Assembly: GCA_964523795.1 (NCBI GenBank)
Contig: CAZGAO010000015.1
Location: forward strand, 1-64,000
DNA: 64,000 nucleotides
Direction: 5' to 3'
Source: SABY01 sp964523795
GTDB taxonomy: Bacteria > Bacteroidota > Bacteroidia > Bacteroidales > 4484-276
Positions within the stretch are counted from its first letter, which is position 1; every line of letters begins with the position of its first letter. The notes under the pieces are model-generated. The model was not told where the DNA came from. It ran no database searches and saw only the letters and a program-made list of their open reading frames with translations. Positions 16,563 through 25,744 of the stretch are shown here, one piece after another. The position numbers and the translations under genes were made by a program.

Positions 16563-18248
16563 ATGAAAAAACTGATCGAATGTGTCCCTAATTTTAGTGA
16601 GGGGAACGATATGACTATTATAAAACAAATCACCGATGAGATTGAAGCCGTTGATGGCGTGAAACTGCTGGATGTTGATCCCGGCAAGGCCACCAACCGC
16701 ACGGTGGTAACATTGGTGGGTAGTCCTGACGAAGTAATCGAAGCCGCTTTTAGAGCTGTTAAAAAAGCATCGCAGATTATCGATATGAGCAAGCACAAGG
16801 GCGAGCATCCGCGCATGGGTGCCACCGATGTGTGTCCGCTGGTTCCGGTGGCCAATATTACCATGGAAGAAACGGTGGAATACGCACGCAAACTGGCAAA
16901 GCGTATTGGCGAAGAGCTGGAGATACCGGTGTATTGCTACGAAAATGCTGCCCTTATCGAGAAGCGGCGAAATCTCGCCACCTGCCGTTCGGGCGAGTAC
17001 GAAGGTCTGGCCGATAGGCTGAGCCGCCCCGAATGGAAACCCGATTTTGGCCCCGCAAAATTCAATGCCAAAAGTGGTGCTACCGCCGTGGGTGCCCGTG
17101 ATTTCCTGGTGGCTTACAATGTTAATTTAAATACTACTTCTACCCGGCGTGCCAACGCCATTGCCTTCGATATTCGGGAGCGGGGACGCGTAAAACGCGA
17201 AGGTGATTCCGTTAACGGAAAAATTGTAAAAGACGAAAAAGGAAACCAGGTGTATATTCCCGGCACGCTTAAATCGGTGAAGGGCATTGGCTGGTTTATC
17301 GAGGAATATGGCATAGCTCAGATTTCCTTGAACTTAACCAACATTAGCATTACTCCCGTTCATGTTGCTTTCGAGGAGGCTCTAAAAAAAGCTGCTGAAC
17401 GTGGAATTCGTGTTACCGGCTCCGAATTGGTGGGTCTGATTCCTTTGAATGCCATGTTGGACGCGGGCAAGTATTTTCTGCGTAAGCAAAACCGTTCGGT
17501 TGGGATTTCCGAAAAAGAACTGATAAAAATTGCCGTTAAGTCGCTGGGGCTGGATGATCTGAAACCCTTTAAGCCCGAAGCCCGCATTATCGAGTATTTG
17601 ATTGCTGATGACCAGGGCAAAAAACTGGTGGATATGAACCTGGCCGACTTTGCCGATGAAACGGCTTCAGAATCCCCTGCCCCCGGTGGTGGATCTATCG
17701 CAGCCTACGCCGGTGTTTTGGGCATATCGCTTGGAACCATGGTGGCAAACCTTAGCTCGCACAAGCGTGGCTGGGACGATCGTTGGGAAGAGTTCTCTGA
17801 TTGGGCCGAGAAAGGCCAAGTGATAAAAAACGAACTCCTCCACCTGGTGGATGAAGATACCCGCGCCTTCAACAAAATCATGGATGCCTTTGGCCTGCCC
17901 AAGAGCAGCGATGCCGAAAAGGCTGCCCGCAAACAAGCCATCGAAGATGCATCGAAATATGCGATGGAAGTACCTTTTAAAGTGATGCAAAAATCACTCG
18001 ATTCGATGGCCGTGATGAAGGCCATGGCCGAAGTTGGAAATCCGAATTCAGTTTCCGATGCCAGCGTTGGTGCCTTGTGTGCCCGCACCGCCGTGCGTGG
18101 TGCTTTTATGAACGTGCGGATCAATGCCTCGGGTGTGGAAGATAAAGCCTTTGTAAATAATCTGCTTGAAAAGGGCGGACAAATCGAGAGAGATGCCAAA
18201 GCGATGGAAGTGGAAATCCTTAAAATTGTGGATGAGAAGATTGGTTAA
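16563..18248 (+). CDS. ftcD: Bifunctional glutamate formiminotransferase / formimino-THF cyclodeaminase
   Basis: This enzyme moves the formimino group of N-formimino-L-glutamate to tetrahydrofolate and then releases ammonia to give 5,10-methenyl-THF. It joins histidine breakdown to one-carbon metabolism. The N-terminal transferase domain (about 1-325) has LIECVPNFSEGND at the start and SKHKGEHPRMGATD, whose His82 corresponds to the catalytic His of the animal enzyme. The C-terminal helical cyclodeaminase (about 355-550) opens with ESPAPGGGSIAAYAG. At 561 residues it is the full two-domain form found in animals and many Bacteroidota. Other hut genes (hutH, hutU, hutI) are not within this window, so it appears as an isolated gene. 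Confidence 0.95.
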   Translation: MKKLIECVPNFSEGNDMTIIKQITDEIEAVDGVKLLDVDPGKATNRTVVTLVGSPDEVIEAAFRAVKKASQIIDMSKHKGEHPRMGATDVCPLVPVANITMEETVEYARKLAKRIGEELEIPVYCYENAALIEKRRNLATCRSGEYEGLADRLSRPEWKPDFGPAKFNAKSGATAVGARDFLVAYNVNLNTTSTRRANAIAFDIRERGRVKREGDSVNGKIVKDEKGNQVYIPGTLKSVKGIGWFIEEYGIAQISLNLTNISITPVHVAFEEALKKAAERGIRVTGSELVGLIPLNAMLDAGKYFLRKQNRSVGISEKELIKIAVKSLGLDDLKPFKPEARIIEYLIADDQGKKLVDMNLADFADETASESPAPGGGSIAAYAGVLGISLGTMVANLSSHKRGWDDRWEEFSDWAEKGQVIKNELLHLVDEDTRAFNKIMDAFGLPKSSDAEKAARKQAIEDASKYAMEVPFKVMQKSLDSMAVMKAMAEVGNPNSVSDASVGALCARTAVRGAFMNVRINASGVEDKAFVNNLLEKGGQIERDAKAMEVEILKIVDEKIG

Positions 18249-18358
18249 GCAATCTTATGATGTCAGATTTCAGATTTCAGATGTCCGATTTTAGATGTTG
18301 ATGTTGATGTCTGATGTTAGATGTTTGATTTTTGATGTGACGAATGTGGAGCATAGAC

Positions 18359-18504
18359 AAGCTTATTTTCATTTCTTCTACCTTAGTAGAAAAATGATTC
18401 CACGGAAAAAATCAACCTTATTTTTTCATCATGATAGAAATAAGTTTGGTAGTTTATCTGGTTTGGATTTTCTACTAAGGTTAAAATGAAGAAGATAAGC
18501 TTAT
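18359..18504. mobile_element. MITE-like element, copy 2
   Basis: The core (18380-18481, 102 bp) is bounded by ACCTTAGTAGAAAA and TTTTCTACTAAGGT, as in the copy at 8625-8726. Here the inverted arms extend further out. AAGCTTATTTTCATTTCTTCT on the left pairs imperfectly with the AAAATGAAGAAGATAAGCTT side on the right, giving arms of about 35 bp and a total of about 146 bp ending in AAGCTTAT at both edges. It has no open frame with protein-like features. Confidence 0.7.
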
Positions 18505-18717
18505 CTGGGCAAGTCAGACAGGCTTGCTATATCACACATGCACCAGGAAATTTCTTGCTATCCAAAAGATTGCAAAATCATGTCATTGGTACTGGAAAAC
18601 GTTGCGCAGTATGTTTTGGAGGGAGAAATCTAAAAATCGCGACATGAGATTTGCGCTGGGTCTGGATGTCTAAAGCTATCGGCTAAATAGTGTTTGTCCA
18701 TAAAATTGATTTTTTTT

Positions 18718-18830
18718 TGATTTAAGATTGACGATTGGAGATTTTAGATCGTGCTGAATATCACCAACATCTTAAATCTAAAATCATAAATCTCAAATCG
18801 TATATTTTTCTAACTATTACTTTAAAGTAA
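18718..18830 (-). repeat. Long imperfect hairpin element, copy 1
   Basis: Read on the minus strand it begins CTTTAAAGTAATAGTTAG and runs through AAAAATATACGATTTGAG to end in CAATCTTAAATCA. It matches two plus-strand copies (22541-22668 and 36765-36885) over about 110 bp. The two halves are made of GATTT/AAATC-type units that can fold on each other around a GATATTC-containing centre. Its left boundary on the minus strand touches the stop codon of the 1156-residue protein. Confidence 0.75.
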
Positions 18831-21800
18831 TCAAAACCCCTGATAAACCCGCACGAGCCTAATACTGCCGCTTCTCGAAAACAGGGCGGAAGAATCACGG
18901 GCGGAAAGTGATTTTCCGGGATAGGAGCGCACCTCGCCATCGGCATCGTAAATAGTGATGCTGTTTTCGTTAGAGAGGGCGTAAACCACCGGATGCTGAC
19001 AATAAGTAAATGCCAGCTCTCCCTTGTTTAATTCGATTTCGGCAGGAGTGCCGTTTACATCAAAATACCGAAAAACCGATGGCTGCTGCAAAAACTCTTT
19101 TCGCTTGAGGAAGAGCGGTTCAAAACTCAGGATTCCCTTGTGGATGCGTACGCCCAGTTCGGCCCAGCGGTTCAGGATGTCTTCTTTTACCTGGCCTGTC
19201 ATGCCCGGCTGCTGTGCGCCTTTGCCCGCAGGGGTGTGCGAATAAGGATCGGTGGGAAAGGCTCCGTAAAGCTCCGGCGATTTGTTGATGCCGATGCCCG
19301 CCCGTATTTCGTAATAATGATCAATCATGCGCCCGATTATTTCCGGGGCTGCATTATCGGCTTTGGCCTTGTAAATATTTTCCTGAACTGCCACCAGCAA
19401 TTTACTCACCATGTGCCAGTAGATGCTTCCCAATCCTTCGTAGCCAAAAAATGTTCCCGACCTGCCGGTAAAAGCCCGATGATTGAAAACCTGCTCGAAG
19501 GCTTCCATAAAATCGCTGTGCTCCACCTCGGCCAGGCCGGCATAATCGCTTTCGCGAAGCCGTGCCAGGGCAGCAACGAGGTCGTTTTTGTTGGTGAAAT
19601 CGCTGTTGAAATGATAAATATCGTTTTCATCTTTTTGTATCACGCCGGTGTCGTTGGCCTGGAGCAGGGCTTTTGCCAGAGCCGAACCTTCGACAAAGGA
19701 AGACGGGATAGTATTTTTACTAAGAAAGCCGGGCAAATTGCGGTCGGGGTAGAGCATGTAGCTGTACTGGTCGGGGCGGTACATTTTTCCGGCCTTGAGC
19801 TTATCCAGTAGTTTTAGTGCTTCATCGGCATCGAGCACGCCTGCCGAAAGCGCAGCCACCTGGCCTTCGAGCATTTCGTACAGAGGACTGATGCTCAATT
19901 TTTCATCCTCGAAGGTAACGAGATTATAGGCGTGGTAAAGGCCATCCTCGCGCTTGCTCACACGGATAGAATGATCGATCCATTGGAGGCTAAGCTCCAG
20001 AAAATCCTGGATACTTTTTTGGGGCAGGGCAACTTTTTTGCGGTCGAAACCACGGTAGGCTTCCTCGCTGTAAGCTTCCTCGCGATAGCTTTCGCCGATC
20101 TTGCCCAGGAGGTCTGCAACTTTTCTTCGTTCGTTATCCGAAATTTTATTTTGGAGCAATTCCTGATTTTCCTCTAATACTTTGCTTATTGCGCCAAGCA
20201 TTTCGGCCACCGGCTGGTGGAATTCAATTTCGCTGTTCGTCTTTTCATCAAAAAGCGGAATGCAGAAATTCACAAATCGCCGCAGGTAGTAGAGCGTTAC
20301 CATCGAGGTGCCGTTGCCCACCAGGGCATTGTTGGCATCGTTCCATTCGGGGCGCTGGGTGTTGAGCCAGATGCCGGCTTCGGGTATAAAATTGGACAGC
20401 TTGGCCAGGAGCGAAACCAGGAGTTTTTCGGCCAGGTTGGCTTTGATGGGTTCATCGTTGTTAAATACGATGAGCTTTCCATCGGCACCCACTTGCTGCA
20501 CTTTTTCGCAAATTCGCTTTTCGAGCAATTCGTCAAAACTTATGGTGTCTTTGGGATTCCGCACAATTTCCTCATATTTTTTGATGCGATACGGAACATT
20601 GGCAAACACAAATATCGGTTTTTGCAGCATTGCCCTTAAATCTTCGGGGCAGTAGTTTTCGGCCAGCTCCATCAGTTTGAGCAGATAAATAATCTGGTGG
20701 TCGCCCCAGTATCCGATAAACGACCAGGCATCGTCAGGATCGACGATTTCCCAGTCGATGCCGCTGCGCATGATGCGGTAGGGGTTGTAACCATCGATGG
20801 TGGAAGCGTTGACAAATCGGGTAATCATCGAGCGGATATATCCCGGGAAGGAAAAAGCCAGTGCCTCCCAGTTTTGAAAAATATCGCGCCAGTTGCCCTG
20901 GTAGTTCCGAAGTTTGGAGCCATCTTTATTTTTGATATCAATCGAAAACTTATTCCATGGGCGGCTGGGGTCGCCATGCCTGCGGCTGAACGACAGGGGC
21001 AGATATTCGTAGCATATACGGATGAGGTCGGCATCGCTGTTTTTTTCAGCCGATTCGAGCAGCCTGTTGTAATTGAGGGTTTCGGGCAGGTCGTTAAAAA
21101 ATTCCGCCTGTCGTGTTGTTAGTTTTTTGTTGATGGTATTAAAATAATCGATCAGATCCGATTTTTCCACCCGATATTGATCGGTAAAAATGCCACCCCG
21201 CATAATATTGAAAAGCACATTGGAAAAATGCCGACCTACACTCAGCTCATCGCCGGTAGCTTGCAGGCCATCAGCCATCGCGGCAAGCTTTTTAAGCGAC
21301 TGGGATCCGGCCTCAATGTCCAATTCCAGCGAGTGGATGATTTTGTTTTTGTCTTTTTTTAATTGATTAATCAGCTTTGCGGTGCTGCTATGATCCTGAT
21401 TAAGTTCGGCTACCTGAACCCAGCTAGTTTTACTTTCCGCAGCCAAGGCCAGATTGGATTTTATAAAATAGGCTCCCGCCTCGGCTTTGATATCGGTTTC
21501 GGTATTTAATTTAATTCCCTTTTTAAAATTATTGATTTGAAGTAAGGACAGGAGCACGCATTCAGCCTCGATGCCGGCGTGCCACACCGTTGTAGCTTTG
21601 AGTGCTTCGGCGGGCTCGGCCTTATCTACAATCATCGCGCTAAGCGAAAAAATCCCCAGACCTGATGCCTGGTGCAGCTCATTTCGTTTGTAGGCATTTA
21701 CCAGATTGCTGCTTTGATTTTGCAGAGCCGCCCCTACGCCATAAGGCAGGATGTTTTGGATGCCATCCAAAACTTCAACAGTAGCGGATTTCTTATCCCA

Positions 21801-22301
21801 ATTGGTGAGGGTCGATTTTTTGACGATACCAAACTTTTCTGAAAACTGCCATGAATAGCTGAAGGAGAGTTTCATATCTTGATTGATCTCTTCGAATATG
21901 ATTTTGTTTCCGGTTCCGTTTTTATACAAATCCCGGCTTATTTTATAAATCCCGGCGCATCTTTCAGAAAAGGGTTCCCAAAGCAAAATTTTTCCATTTT
22001 CATGGATTTTTATCAGGGTTTTGCTGCCGGTAGTTTCGCCGGTAGCCATAATTTTATCATCGGTGTAGTAGGGGAGGAGTGCGCTGTTTTCGTTGCGGCG
22101 ACCTACGGTGAGGCCGCCATTGGAGGCGATGAAAAGCCAGTGGTCAGAATGGCTCACCAGGCTGACGAAAAACGGGCGCATCCGATCGTAGTTGGCGATT
22201 TTGTAAAACTGCTCATTTTCGATGGTGAGATAGGTGCCGCTTACTTCTTCGGTATTTGTTTTTAAAAGATTGTTGCCGAGATAAATATTTGGTTCTGTCA
22301 T
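18831..22301 (-). CDS. Large cytosolic six-hairpin glycosidase/phosphorylase-like protein
   Basis: This 1156-residue protein has no signal peptide or membrane helix. The N-terminal third is beta-rich (SDHWLFIASNGGLTVGRRN, TTGSKTLIKIHENGKILLWEPF), like the beta-sandwich of GH94-type phosphorylases. The middle and C-terminal parts look like an (alpha/alpha)6 barrel, with HGDPSRPWNKFSI, GNWRDIFQNWEAL, GIDWEIVDPDDAW (near residue 515), FIGYWGDHQIIYLLKLMEL, RPEWNDANNALVGNG (near 652) and FEQVFNHRAFTGRSGTFFGYEGLGSIYWHM. The size, cytosolic location and neighbours (sugar porter, GH16 lipoprotein) fit a beta-1,3-glucan or oligosaccharide phosphorylase such as GH149 or GH161, but this assignment is inference. 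A role in another inverting-hydrolase family is the main alternative. The ATG gives MTEPNIYLGNN. Confidence 0.6.
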   Translation of the reverse strand: MTEPNIYLGNNLLKTNTEEVSGTYLTIENEQFYKIANYDRMRPFFVSLVSHSDHWLFIASNGGLTVGRRNENSALLPYYTDDKIMATGETTGSKTLIKIHENGKILLWEPFSERCAGIYKISRDLYKNGTGNKIIFEEINQDMKLSFSYSWQFSEKFGIVKKSTLTNWDKKSATVEVLDGIQNILPYGVGAALQNQSSNLVNAYKRNELHQASGLGIFSLSAMIVDKAEPAEALKATTVWHAGIEAECVLLSLLQINNFKKGIKLNTETDIKAEAGAYFIKSNLALAAESKTSWVQVAELNQDHSSTAKLINQLKKDKNKIIHSLELDIEAGSQSLKKLAAMADGLQATGDELSVGRHFSNVLFNIMRGGIFTDQYRVEKSDLIDYFNTINKKLTTRQAEFFNDLPETLNYNRLLESAEKNSDADLIRICYEYLPLSFSRRHGDPSRPWNKFSIDIKNKDGSKLRNYQGNWRDIFQNWEALAFSFPGYIRSMITRFVNASTIDGYNPYRIMRSGIDWEIVDPDDAWSFIGYWGDHQIIYLLKLMELAENYCPEDLRAMLQKPIFVFANVPYRIKKYEEIVRNPKDTISFDELLEKRICEKVQQVGADGKLIVFNNDEPIKANLAEKLLVSLLAKLSNFIPEAGIWLNTQRPEWNDANNALVGNGTSMVTLYYLRRFVNFCIPLFDEKTNSEIEFHQPVAEMLGAISKVLEENQELLQNKISDNERRKVADLLGKIGESYREEAYSEEAYRGFDRKKVALPQKSIQDFLELSLQWIDHSIRVSKREDGLYHAYNLVTFEDEKLSISPLYEMLEGQVAALSAGVLDADEALKLLDKLKAGKMYRPDQYSYMLYPDRNLPGFLSKNTIPSSFVEGSALAKALLQANDTGVIQKDENDIYHFNSDFTNKNDLVAALARLRESDYAGLAEVEHSDFMEAFEQVFNHRAFTGRSGTFFGYEGLGSIYWHMVSKLLVAVQENIYKAKADNAAPEIIGRMIDHYYEIRAGIGINKSPELYGAFPTDPYSHTPAGKGAQQPGMTGQVKEDILNRWAELGVRIHKGILSFEPLFLKRKEFLQQPSVFRYFDVNGTPAEIELNKGELAFTYCQHPVVYALSNENSITIYDADGEVRSYPGKSLSARDSSALFSRSGSIRLVRVYQGF

Positions 22302-22683
22302 TTTATTTAAAATTACCCACTTTGGTATAGTTCTTAAATTTATAATCGTTGATAAGCTACTGCAAAAATAATCTGTTCTATTAATATTTCGGTGCGCTGC
22401 ACCTTACAGAGTTTGCGTAATATTAAAAGCAAGGTTTTGCAGAATATCAAAAACCTTGCATCTGAAGTGTATCATTTTTACATACAATCCAAGCTATCAG
22501 AGTAGTATTGCTTATTAATTGAACACAATTTAGTGTCTGTCTTTAAAGTAACAGTTAGAAAAATATACGATTTCAGATTAACGATTTCAGATTTAGGATG
22601 TAGGTGATATTGACCACAATCTAAAATCTCCGATCTTTAATCTTCAATCTTAAATCAAAAATTGCTCACTTTGTTGTCAAACA
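22302..22683. repeat. Spacer with REP palindrome and long hairpin element
   Basis: There is no gene. A REP palindrome (AATATTTCGGTGCGCTGCACC, 22383-22403) matches the inverted copy at 3283-3303. A TAGTGTCTGT motif (22531-22540) leads directly into copy 2 of the long hairpin element. The promoter of the downstream minus-strand gene should lie near 22310-22350, but I cannot point to a clear box. Confidence 0.65.
22541..22668 (+). repeat. Long imperfect hairpin element, copy 2
   Basis: This is a plus-strand copy of the element also found at 18718-18830 (inverted) and 36765-36885. Shared landmarks in order are CTTTAAAGTAA, GTTAGAAAAATATACGATTT, GATTT units, a central GATATT-ACCAC turn, CAATCTAAAATCTCCGATCT and CAATCTTAAATCAAAA. 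The left part directly follows a TAGTGTCTGT motif. Confidence 0.75.
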
Positions 22684-24009
22684 CTACTTAACGTAAAATG
22701 GAATATTGGCAGTTGCGGACTTATTGTTGCCATCGGCAGCATAAACGAAAATGCGATAGGCACCGGGAGTTTCCGGAGCGGTAAAACTTAGTTCAGGCTC
22801 CTGCGAAGTGCTTTGCAAAATTGTTTCGGGACGCTTTTCAAAGTCGCCGCCATCGCTTTGGTGGTGCTCGGGAACCTCTGGCATAATTTCCCAACGATAA
22901 GTTAGCGCATCGTTTTCCGGATCGCTCACCCGGGCTGCGGCCTTTGCCGTGAACCCCGGAGCGAGATAAATATTTTGGTAAGCCGTTTGTCCATCCACCT
23001 CAAACGAATCGAGTGCCGGTGCTCTGTTTTCGGGCCATTGGCCTGTCCACACAAATTCCATCACGTCCACTGCCTCGGTGCTATGACCGTTTTCGAGGAA
23101 CATGCCGTACCAGGTGGGCGTGCGTTCTTGCTTTTGTCCCCACAAAAACACAAACGAGCCGATGCAGTGCTTCGGGTCTCCGGCAATGGCACTTTGGTAG
23201 CGATCGTGATAATCCAGTGCTTTTTGGTGGCTGGTGGGTTCGATGGGGCGACCCCATGCAGTTTTGCCTACTTCCCAGTGGCCGGTGGCACCCCATTCGC
23301 TTACAACATAAGCCCCCGTGTAGTTGGCTTCGTGGAGGTAGCGTGGCAGGTTAACAATGTCGCCATAGAGTTGAAAACTGAGATAATCCAAGTCCGGGCA
23401 TCTTTCGGCAAGCACAGCCAGCACATTTTTGTCGGCACCGGCAAGCATGGTAGTTACCGGATGGTTTGGATCGATTTCATGAATCATTTCAGCGATTTCG
23501 TTTACGGCATCCCACACTTTTGGATTGTCGTAATGAAGGTTTAATTCGTTTCCCACGCCCCAGGCCAGGAGGGCAGGATGGTCTTTGTATTTTAATACTT
23601 CAGCCCTGGCGTATTCAAATTGTTCGCGCACAGCCGCATTATCGTTATAATCGAAGCCATGCCTTTCGCGGGCAATTTCGAGACCCATGCACACCATCAG
23701 GCCATTTTTTTGGGCCTCGTCCAGAATTTCGTTGCCTTTGCGGCATTGCGTATCGGTACGCCAGGTGCGCATGGCATTGCCACCATGGGCTGCCAGCGAT
23801 TGGATGTCGCCACATTCAAGCCCTGCACCTTTTATATAAAACGGTTCCCCGTTTACATACAATTGGTAGCTTCCGGCTTCCGCCTTCAAAGTTACTTGCG
23901 AGGCCTGGCTGTGCTTATCTTTCTCTTTGCTGTTTTGACACCCAAAACTCAAGGTTAAAATCGTGATGGCAGCGAGGAATAGTATTGTATTTCGTTTATT
24001 AATTTTCAT
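22684..24009 (-). CDS. Lipoprotein glycosidase with TIM barrel and Ig-like C-terminus
   Basis: This 441-residue protein has a lipoprotein signal (TLSFGC, Cys24). The TIM-barrel domain (about 40-330) shows clan GH-A features: RTWRTD, a probable acid/base Glu155 in AWGVGNELN, and a probable nucleophile Glu238 in AYVVSEWGATG, at the ends of strands 4 and 7. A C-terminal Ig/cadherin-like domain (about 345-441) follows, with SDPENDALTYRWEI and PGAYRIFVYAADGN. Annotation as a GH2-type TIM barrel is likely. The size, fold order and neighbouring GH16 also fit GH158 endo-beta-1,3-glucanases. It is probably displayed on the outer membrane or in the periplasm. It lies 22 bases downstream of the sugar porter gene on the same strand, so the two are likely co-transcribed. 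Confidence 0.75.
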   Translation of the reverse strand: MKINKRNTILFLAAITILTLSFGCQNSKEKDKHSQASQVTLKAEAGSYQLYVNGEPFYIKGAGLECGDIQSLAAHGGNAMRTWRTDTQCRKGNEILDEAQKNGLMVCMGLEIARERHGFDYNDNAAVREQFEYARAEVLKYKDHPALLAWGVGNELNLHYDNPKVWDAVNEIAEMIHEIDPNHPVTTMLAGADKNVLAVLAERCPDLDYLSFQLYGDIVNLPRYLHEANYTGAYVVSEWGATGHWEVGKTAWGRPIEPTSHQKALDYHDRYQSAIAGDPKHCIGSFVFLWGQKQERTPTWYGMFLENGHSTEAVDVMEFVWTGQWPENRAPALDSFEVDGQTAYQNIYLAPGFTAKAAARVSDPENDALTYRWEIMPEVPEHHQSDGGDFEKRPETILQSTSQEPELSFTAPETPGAYRIFVYAADGNNKSATANIPFYVK

Positions 24010-24031
24010 TGTAAAATAGATTTAAGGAATT

Positions 24032-25594
24032 TTATTTTTTTACCAGCATTACTTCCAGCTCTTCCAGCGATTTACCCTTCGTTTCGGGCAGGATGATGAT
24101 TATGAATATCAAGCCCACCGCAGCAAACAAGCCATAAATCAAAAAAGTTAGCGAACTACCCAAAGCGGCAAGCTCCCACGGAAATACCAATTGTACCGTA
24201 AAGCTTACGCCCGAGTTGATAAATCCGGCAAAGCTTATGGCCAGCCCACGAACGCTATTGGGAAACAATTCAGAAAACAGGACCCACATCACCGGCCCAA
24301 GCGAGATGGCAAAGGAAGCCACAAAACCGATTATCCCGATAAGGATAAGCCAGGCATTCATGCTGATGCTTGCCGTTATCAAGTCCGATTCAATTTTCTT
24401 GGCTTCGATTTCGCCGTATGCCTTATTGATGGCATTTTTGAAAGCTACATCGCTCTGATAGGTTTTGCCAACCATCGCAGTGGTCTTGCTCCTTTCGATG
24501 TGCTCGGGCAGGCTTTGCACCGATTCGGGGGTGAGGGTGTAAGTGGCCGTGCTGAAGCCCCACGAAAGCAGAAACATACTCAGGGCGATACCCGTGAGGC
24601 CGAAGACAAGCAGAATCTTGCGCCCAAAGCGGTCGATAAACATGATGGCCAGGATGGTAAATACCAGGTTGGTTAATCCTACCAGGATGGCCTGCGAGAA
24701 CGATGCATCGGTGCCAATGCCCGATTGTTCAAAAATCATGGGTGCGTAGAAAAACACGGAATTGATTCCGGTGATTTGCTGCAGAACAGCCACCACAATT
24801 CCGATAGTGAGCACCAGGCGCAATGCGGGTTTGAATAACTGCGAAATGGGAACGCGCTTTTTGCTGTCTTCTTTCAGCAGGGAGGCTTCAACGGCATCCA
24901 GGTCTTTTTGTGCCTGTGCCTGAGAGGATACTCTTTTTAAAATGGCCAGGGCTTCTTGTGGTCTCGATTTTAGGATGAGCCAACGCGGGCTTTCGGGCAC
25001 GGTAAACAGAAAGCCGAAATATAGTATCGCCGGGATTGTTTCAAGACCCAGCATCCATCGCCATTGATAAATATCAAAACCGAGGGCTTTGGTCCAGGAG
25101 GCATCCGATTGGCTAAATTGCAAAATAAGATAATTGGTAAAAAAAGCCACCGAAATACCAATCACAATATTGAGCTGATTGAACGAAACCATGCGTCCCC
25201 GAATATTGGGAGGCGATATTTCGGCAATATACATGGGCGCAATAATAAGTGAGGCCCCTACTCCGAAGCCGCCCACCATGCGGGCAATCACCAGCGTTAC
25301 AAAATCGGGAGCCAGTGCCGAGGCAATGGCGGAGATGGCATACAGAGATGCCGCAATTTTGAGGATGGGTTTGCGCCCGTAAGTGGTGCTCAAGGGGCCG
25401 GCCAGAATCATGGCAAGCGTTGAGGTGAGTGTAAGCGAGCTAACAGCCCAGCCCAACTCCAGTTTGGAAAGTACAAACTCAGGTTCGATAAACTTTACCA
25501 CACCCGAAATAACGGAGGCATCGAAACCCATCAAAAAGCCGCCCAATGCAACAATGAGGGAAATTCGGATTGTATATTTTTGCTCTTTGTTCAT
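24032..25594 (-). CDS. MFS sugar porter (SP family)
   Basis: This 520-residue, 12-helix inner-membrane sugar:H+ symporter belongs to the major facilitator superfamily. SP-family signatures are clear: GRKPILKIAASLYAISAI after TM2, a GGFGVGASLIIAPMYIAEISPPNIRG segment, PESPRWL between helices 6 and 7, QQITGINSVFFYAPMIFEQSG in TM7, DRFGRKILL in loop 8-9, and PETKGKSLEELE at the C-terminus. It is longer than the usual 460-480 residues because of a hydrophilic insert of about 60 residues between TM9 and TM10 (around 355-415, with a KTTAMVGKTYQSDVAF part). It is flanked by a GH16 gene and two other glycoside-active genes, so its cargo is probably glucose or a beta-gluco-oligosaccharide. Confidence 0.93.
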   Translation of the reverse strand: MNKEQKYTIRISLIVALGGFLMGFDASVISGVVKFIEPEFVLSKLELGWAVSSLTLTSTLAMILAGPLSTTYGRKPILKIAASLYAISAIASALAPDFVTLVIARMVGGFGVGASLIIAPMYIAEISPPNIRGRMVSFNQLNIVIGISVAFFTNYLILQFSQSDASWTKALGFDIYQWRWMLGLETIPAILYFGFLFTVPESPRWLILKSRPQEALAILKRVSSQAQAQKDLDAVEASLLKEDSKKRVPISQLFKPALRLVLTIGIVVAVLQQITGINSVFFYAPMIFEQSGIGTDASFSQAILVGLTNLVFTILAIMFIDRFGRKILLVFGLTGIALSMFLLSWGFSTATYTLTPESVQSLPEHIERSKTTAMVGKTYQSDVAFKNAINKAYGEIEAKKIESDLITASISMNAWLILIGIIGFVASFAISLGPVMWVLFSELFPNSVRGLAISFAGFINSGVSFTVQLVFPWELAALGSSLTFLIYGLFAAVGLIFIIIILPETKGKSLEELEVMLVKK

Positions 25595-25744
25595 GTTCAG
25601 AATTGTTGGTAAAAAAAAATGAAGCTGCCTGAGAAAACATCACCCAATGAAAAAAAACAACATGTATCAAAAACTTCAATAATCGGCAGCCCCATCTGTT
25701 TCTTAGTTTTATAAAAAATCTGTTTTTTGATATTAAAAATAAAA

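Larger units (their letters stand above)
18249..18830. repeat. Gene-free repeat cluster
   Basis: No gene is credible here. In order the stretch holds a degenerate GATGTCAGATTTCAGATGTCCG array (18257-18340), MITE-like copy 2 (18359-18504), about 180 bases with no feature I can name, a TAGTGTTTGT motif (18688-18697), and one copy of the long imperfect hairpin element on the reverse strand (18718-18830). That copy ends directly against the stop codon of the large minus-strand gene. Confidence 0.7.

Noticed and set aside
18257..18340. Degenerate GATGTC units considered as a CRISPR array
   Set aside because: Units are short, adjacent and variable with no spacers; no cas genes are nearby.
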